Source: Ilumatobacter sp.
GTDB taxonomy: Bacteria; Actinomycetota; Acidimicrobiia; Acidimicrobiales; Ilumatobacteraceae
Length of the DNA: 8,731 bases
Direction: 5' to 3'
Assembly (NCBI GenBank): GCA_018666235.1
Contig: JABJAB010000021.1
Span: forward strand, 1-8,731
Positions 6,721 through 8,731 of this stretch are shown here, in pieces. The position numbers and the translations under genes were made by a program. Positions within the stretch are counted from its first letter, which is position 1; each line of letters opens with the position of its first letter. Below the pieces are notes generated by a model. The model saw nothing but the letters and a program-made list of their open reading frames with translations. It searched no databases and was not told where the DNA came from.

Positions 6721-7386
6721 ATGTACAACCCGCCTGCGAACCGCGTCGAGGACCTCCCAGTGCTGCACGATCTGATCAAGCAAGCGGCGTTTGGACACGT
6801 CATCTCCCGCTCGTCTGACGCCTTCGCCGCAAGCGGAATCCCGCTGCTGCTCGATCGGCAGACGGGAGATCTGGGATCCTTACGCGGTCACTTCGCTCGG
6901 GCCAACACCCAATGGATGCAACTCAACGGTGAGCATGTGCTCGTGCTCGTTCCATTGGCCGATGGATACGCATCGCCGTCCTGGTACCCCTCGAAGGTCG
7001 ACAACCCGAGCGTCGTTCCAACCTGGAACTACGAGGTCGTCCATGCCCATGGCGTCGCCCGCGTCCACGACGACGCCAACTGGGTGCGCCAGATGGTGAC
7101 CGAGCTGACCGATCATCACGAATCGCTGCGGACTGACAGTGCACCCGTCTGGGCCACCAACGATGCTCCGGAGGACTTCATCGACGGCCAATTGCGAGCG
7201 GTCGTTGGCATCGAGATCGAGATCAGCCGGCTCGAGGGGAAACGCAAGCTGAGCCAGAACCGTGGCGATGCAGACCGCCTCGGCGTGATCGCCGGGCACG
7301 AGGCATCAAATGCACCTCAGTCCGTCGCGCTTGCCGCGGCAATGAGACAAACCGAGCGTTGGAGCGACACACCGCCCACGCAGTGA
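6721..7386 (+). CDS. PaiB-family FMN-binding protein (split-barrel fold)
   Basis: A 221-residue soluble protein of the family founded by Bacillus PaiB, often labelled a transcriptional regulator although the fold is an FMN-binding flavoreductase-like split barrel without a classical DNA-binding domain. Family marks are MYNPP at the N-terminus, GHFARANTQW (H57, R60), YASPSWYPSK (W88-Y89), VPTWNYEVVHAHG (P100-Y104) and, near the end, EGKRKLSQNR (173-181). All are intact and the length is usual. The coding frame stays open upstream to 6532, but I start it at ATG 6721: the upstream part lies inside dcd on the other strand, and TACGTT sits six bases before the ATG. The natural flavin substrate or regulatory target is unknown. 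No acetyltransferase (paiA) gene is adjacent. Confidence 0.88.
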   Translation: MYNPPANRVEDLPVLHDLIKQAAFGHVISRSSDAFAASGIPLLLDRQTGDLGSLRGHFARANTQWMQLNGEHVLVLVPLADGYASPSWYPSKVDNPSVVPTWNYEVVHAHGVARVHDDANWVRQMVTELTDHHESLRTDSAPVWATNDAPEDFIDGQLRAVVGIEIEISRLEGKRKLSQNRGDADRLGVIAGHEASNAPQSVALAAAMRQTERWSDTPPTQ

Positions 7387-7459
7387 ACGGCCCCGCAGCG
7401 ACTCAACTCAGCTGGCGGACGGACCGTCGATGTACTTCGTGCCTCGACGTTGACGGCGC

Positions 7460-7465
7460 TAGTCT
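7460..7465 (+). promoter_or_regulatory. -10 box of the tRNA-Gly promoter
   Basis: TAGTCT lies ten bases before the first base of the tRNA, giving a short precursor 5' end. A weak -35-like TTCGTG is at 7436-7441 with an 18-base spacer. TTGACG at 7450-7455 is too close to serve this -10. Confidence 0.4.
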
Positions 7466-7475
7466 GTGGGCCATT

Positions 7476-7546
7476 GCGGATGTAGTTCAATGGTAGAACA
7501 TCAGCTTCCCAAGCTGAGAACGCGGGTTCGATTCCCGTCATCCGCT
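7476..7546 (+). tRNA. tRNA-Gly, anticodon CCC
   Basis: A full cloverleaf of 71 bases can be folded by eye. The acceptor stem GCGGATG pairs perfectly with CATCCGC, and the D arm is AGTTCAATGGTAGA. The anticodon stem TCAGC/GCTGA closes the loop TTCCCAA, giving anticodon CCC, which reads GGG. The variable loop is short and the T arm is CGGGTTCGATTCCCG. The discriminator base is T and the CCA end is not encoded. The 3' part is duplicated at 8591-8634, which marks it as an integration target. Confidence 0.95.
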
Positions 7547-7547
7547 C
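7504..7547 (+). repeat. Left copy of a 44-base direct repeat: att site within the tRNA 3' half
   Basis: Runs from the 5' side of the anticodon stem to one base past the discriminator. It matches 8591-8634 at 42 of 44 positions; the two differences fall in the variable loop (GAAC here, ATAC there). A repeat running from the anticodon arm to the 3' end of a tRNA is the hallmark of tyrosine-recombinase integration. Confidence 0.85.
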
Positions 7548-7594
7548 TAAGCCCCTGGTAGATGGGCATAAATAGCGCCTTCTAAGATACTTGG

Positions 7595-7629
7595 CTAGGT
7601 GACTGATAGGGGCTACACCGTCAGCCTAG
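7595..7629. repeat. Imperfect inverted repeat near the left end of the element
   Basis: CTAGGTGAC at 7595-7603 can pair with GTCAGCCTAG at 7620-7629, giving nine pairs with one bulged base and a 16-base loop. A wider 7-base inverted pair, AGCCCCT (7550-7556) and AGGGGCT (7608-7614), overlaps it. These could be recombinase arm sites or RNA structure upstream of the cupin gene. Either is speculative. Confidence 0.3.
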
Positions 7630-7687
7630 ACCGCTCCAATGGACTACTTGCAGGACGAATGGCCGACTATCGAAGCGTCATCACACA

Positions 7688-7700
7688 TATGATTTAAGGA
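7688..7700 (+). promoter_or_regulatory. -10 box and Shine-Dalgarno site of the cupin lipoprotein gene
   Basis: TATGAT at 7688-7693 is a near-consensus -10 box. AAGGA at 7696-7700 is a good ribosome-binding site nine bases before ATG 7710. The two lie so close that a transcript started from this -10 would begin at or just after the AAGGA, so both may not work together and an upstream promoter may be used. No clear -35 is seen. Confidence 0.4.
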
Positions 7701-7709
7701 CAATCGCCA

Positions 7710-8264
7710 ATGCATACCAAACGTAAATTAGCCGTGCCACTTATCGCCGCAGTCGGGCTCACTTTGAGTGGGTGCGCCGGCGAGCCGGCCAGCAACCCGG
7801 CATCCACCGCAGCCGATAGTCCAGGGTATGAAGTCATTGAGAACCCGCTTGAGTATTTCGGTGAGATGACTACCTTGAACGGCGAGCGCCCTGACGGAGA
7901 ACTCTTACCACTTCAAGGTGTGGAAATCATGCTAGACACCATCGATGCGGACGGAAACCGGCTCCTGGTCGAGCGAGGCGTTCGCAAGGCAGGAACTCGC
8001 GTGGGCATACACGTGCATCAATATGGAGGTCACACGTGTGTCATTGAGGGCACTATCACCGACTTTGCGGAGGGAATAGAGCCCATGTTATTCCCTGAAG
8101 GCACGTGTTATTACATGCCGCCAAACAAACCCATGGCCGCGGCTAACCTCGGCGATAAAGATGCCATTCTTATTGACACATTCATCTTGCCTCCAGATGC
8201 CGATCCCATCTTTATCCTCGAGCCTGGCTACCCCGGTGGGCCCGGAGAGCGGATGGAAAACTAG
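7710..8264 (+). CDS. Secreted lipoprotein with a cupin domain
   Basis: This 184-residue protein has a lipoprotein signal: positively charged MHTKRK, a hydrophobic stretch, then lipobox L19-S20-G21-C22, so it should be anchored to the outer face of the membrane by C22. A Ser/Ala/Pro-rich linker runs to about residue 38. The rest looks like a single-domain cupin: G95, then H101-V-H103 with H108 and E113-G114 form the metal-binding first motif, and a second strand set around YYMPPNKPMAAANLGDKDAILIDTF (134-158) fits the second motif loosely. A bound divalent metal is likely. The substrate is unknown; it could be an enzyme or a binding protein. The ATG is supported by AAGGA nine bases upstream. 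It is the only clear gene in the tRNA-bounded element, and three TTA leucine codons mark it as different from the host genes. Confidence 0.82.
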   Translation: MHTKRKLAVPLIAAVGLTLSGCAGEPASNPASTAADSPGYEVIENPLEYFGEMTTLNGERPDGELLPLQGVEIMLDTIDADGNRLLVERGVRKAGTRVGIHVHQYGGHTCVIEGTITDFAEGIEPMLFPEGTCYYMPPNKPMAAANLGDKDAILIDTFILPPDADPIFILEPGYPGGPGERMEN

Positions 8265-8316
8265 CTCTTGAGCGAGGTGCAACTCTCTTTCACGGGACCA
8301 CCGGCTGGATCAAGGT

Positions 8317-8460
8317 GTGAACCTGCGTGACAAGGGTTGCGGCCCTTGTCCACGCGCTGCCCCCGAGTGTCAGATGATTGCTGCGGTATATGGCCAAGTG
8401 GCTTCCCCGTCAGAGGTGAAGGACCTACGTCAGCGACTCGCTGAGCTTGAGGAAGCGTGA
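8317..8460 (+). CDS. Small Cys-rich/coiled-coil reading frame (47 aa), possibly a gene fragment
   Basis: The frame is open from 8272; GTG 8317 and ATG 8374 are possible starts, and neither has a strong ribosome-binding site. From GTG the product begins with a Cys cluster (GCGPCPRAAPEC) and ends in a charged amphipathic helix (EVKDLRQRLAELEEA). I do not recognise it. The Cys pattern followed by a helix could be a zinc-ribbon tail of a larger lost protein, perhaps a recombinase, but this is a guess. It lies 52 bases after the cupin gene on the same strand and ends in TGAC, with a hydrophobic frame continuing one base out of register. The 5' part overlaps a strong hairpin. Confidence 0.3.
   Translation: MNLRDKGCGPCPRAAPECQMIAAVYGQVASPSEVKDLRQRLAELEEA
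8329..8350. repeat. Perfect 8-bp hairpin after the cupin gene
   Basis: GACAAGGG (8329-8336) and CCCTTGTC (8343-8350) enclose the six-base loop TTGCGG. It begins 65 bases after the cupin stop. It could terminate or stabilise the cupin mRNA, though no T run follows. If the small frame starts at ATG 8374 the hairpin is in its leader; if at GTG 8317, it is inside the coding part. Confidence 0.5.
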
Positions 8461-8542
8461 CGCCCTTCTTGGTGGGGCAGCGCTGGCAACTACGACCTTG
8501 CTCTTGGGAGTTGCTATCGACTCGTTCAGCAAGAGGCCCTAA
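8447..8542 (+). other. Membrane-helix reading frame overlapping the end of the Cys-rich frame
   Basis: In the frame one base ahead of the Cys-rich small frame, an open stretch (possible TTG start 8447, open from 8420) encodes RKRDALLGGAALATTTLLLG followed by VAIDSFSKRP and TAA. A charged start, about 18 hydrophobic residues and a polar tail look like a single membrane helix. Joined to the preceding frame at the TGA it would give a Cys cluster, a coiled coil and a membrane anchor in one protein. It may therefore be the second half of a frameshifted gene rather than a gene of its own. Confidence 0.28.
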
Positions 8543-8557
8543 ACGCTCTCGGTGGTC

Positions 8558-8579
8558 ATATCAGGGGGATATCAAAGGG
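8558..8579 (+). repeat. Two tandem 11-base direct repeats next to the right att site
   Basis: ATATCAGGGGG (8558-8568) is followed at once by ATATCAAAGGG (8569-8579), nine of 11 positions alike, one helical turn apart and 11 bases before the right repeat. Iterated sites on one DNA face beside an att core resemble integrase-arm or excisionase sites; this is inference. Nothing else recognisable lies between 8543 and 8590. Confidence 0.4.
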
Positions 8580-8590
8580 CTGTAAGCCTG

Positions 8591-8634
8591 GCTTCCCAAG
8601 CTGAATACGCGGGTTCGATTCCCGTCATCCGCTC
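8591..8634 (+). repeat. Right copy of the 44-base direct repeat: truncated tRNA-Gly 3' half
   Basis: Begins inside the anticodon stem and runs through the T arm and acceptor 3' strand to one base past the discriminator position. The D arm and 5' acceptor strand are missing, so it cannot be a tRNA gene. The variable loop reads ATAC where the full gene has GAAC. Confidence 0.85.
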
Positions 8635-8731
8635 CAATCAACGCCGCCGACTTCCGCAATGAACTCGATGCTGCCGACGCTGGCAACGGAGTCGATGTGC
8701 GCCACGTGCGAGCGACGCCGGTGAACGGATC
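8625..8731 (-). CDS. Possible 3' end of a convergent gene running out of the window
   Basis: After the right repeat the sequence is high-GC again. On the minus strand a frame open from the window edge ends in TGA at 8627-8625, inside the repeat. Its last residues are HIDSVASVGSIEFIAEVGG then VDWSG, with about three quarters G/C at third positions. A plus-strand frame through the same bases (open from 8586, passing NAADFRNELDAADAG) looks equally codon-biased but has no good start before GTG 8697. I cannot decide between them, and neither resembles an integrase. Confidence 0.25.
   Translation of the reverse strand, partial: SVHRRRSHVAHIDSVASVGSIEFIAEVGGVDWSG

Larger units (their letters stand above)
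7504..8634 (+). mobile_element. Small integrated element at tRNA-Gly, bounded by 44-base repeats, no integrase
   Basis: The unit length is 1,087 bp from repeat start to repeat start. Inside are a cupin lipoprotein gene and small or broken frames; no integrase, excisionase or replication gene is visible. The interior is clearly AT-richer than the flanks and its main gene uses TTA leucine codons, AAA lysine codons and an ordinary Shine-Dalgarno site, all suggesting an outside origin. It could be the remnant of a larger island after deletion, or a non-autonomous element using a recombinase encoded elsewhere. I cannot tell whether a further element follows beyond the window. Confidence 0.65.

Noticed and set aside
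7317..7541. A 74-codon minus-strand frame beginning MTGIEPAFSAWEA
   Set aside because: This is a tRNA-antisense translation of a kind often mistaken for a protein; it covers most of the tRNA-Gly gene.
8457..8585. A 42-codon GTG-started frame overlapping the TGA of the Cys-rich frame
   Set aside because: The product is rich in Trp, Arg and Ser with no fold-like pattern. The neighbouring frame with a membrane helix is more convincing.
1..8731. CRISPR array, prophage structural genes, rRNA or known insertion sequence
   Set aside because: No regularly spaced repeats, phage-like genes, rRNA landmarks or transposase motifs were seen on either strand.

Overview
The window comes from a high-GC bacterial chromosome, most likely an actinomycete. 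Four things point there: an EtfD-type membrane Fe-S reductase, a dCTP deaminase very close to the mycobacterial type, strong G/C preference at third codon positions, and several genes whose start codon lies 6-9 bases after a TAnnnT -10 box, the layout of leaderless actinobacterial transcripts. An Acidimicrobiia-like lineage is my guess, not something shown.

From 1 to about 7390 the window is ordinary chromosome. It holds the 3' end of phosphoglycerate mutase (gpmI), a small stand-alone cyclic-nucleotide-binding protein, a conserved-looking protein of unknown function, a six-helix membrane Fe-S reductase likely to pass electrons from electron-transfer flavoprotein to menaquinone, and a DEAD-box RNA helicase with a long acidic N-terminal extension and a DbpA-type RNA-binding tail. 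The helicase converges on dcd (minus strand) across a 17-base palindrome. dcd in turn diverges from a PaiB-family FMN-binding protein, and their two apparently leaderless promoters share 55 bases. The genes do not form one pathway; most seem to carry their own promoter.

At 7476-7546 there is a tRNA-Gly(CCC). Its 3' part, from the anticodon stem to just past the acceptor end, is repeated with two mismatches at 8591-8634. The 1,087 bp between the repeat starts is AT-richer. It carries a lipoprotein cupin gene with TTA codons and a classical Shine-Dalgarno site, then about 325 bp with only small or broken reading frames, including a Cys-rich/coiled-coil piece and a membrane-helix piece in neighbouring frames. 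This is best read as a very small integrated element at a tRNA attachment site with no integrase of its own: either a relic, or a non-autonomous element moved by a recombinase encoded elsewhere. After 8634 the composition returns to the high-GC pattern. This tRNA-bounded mini-island is the most interesting part of the window.
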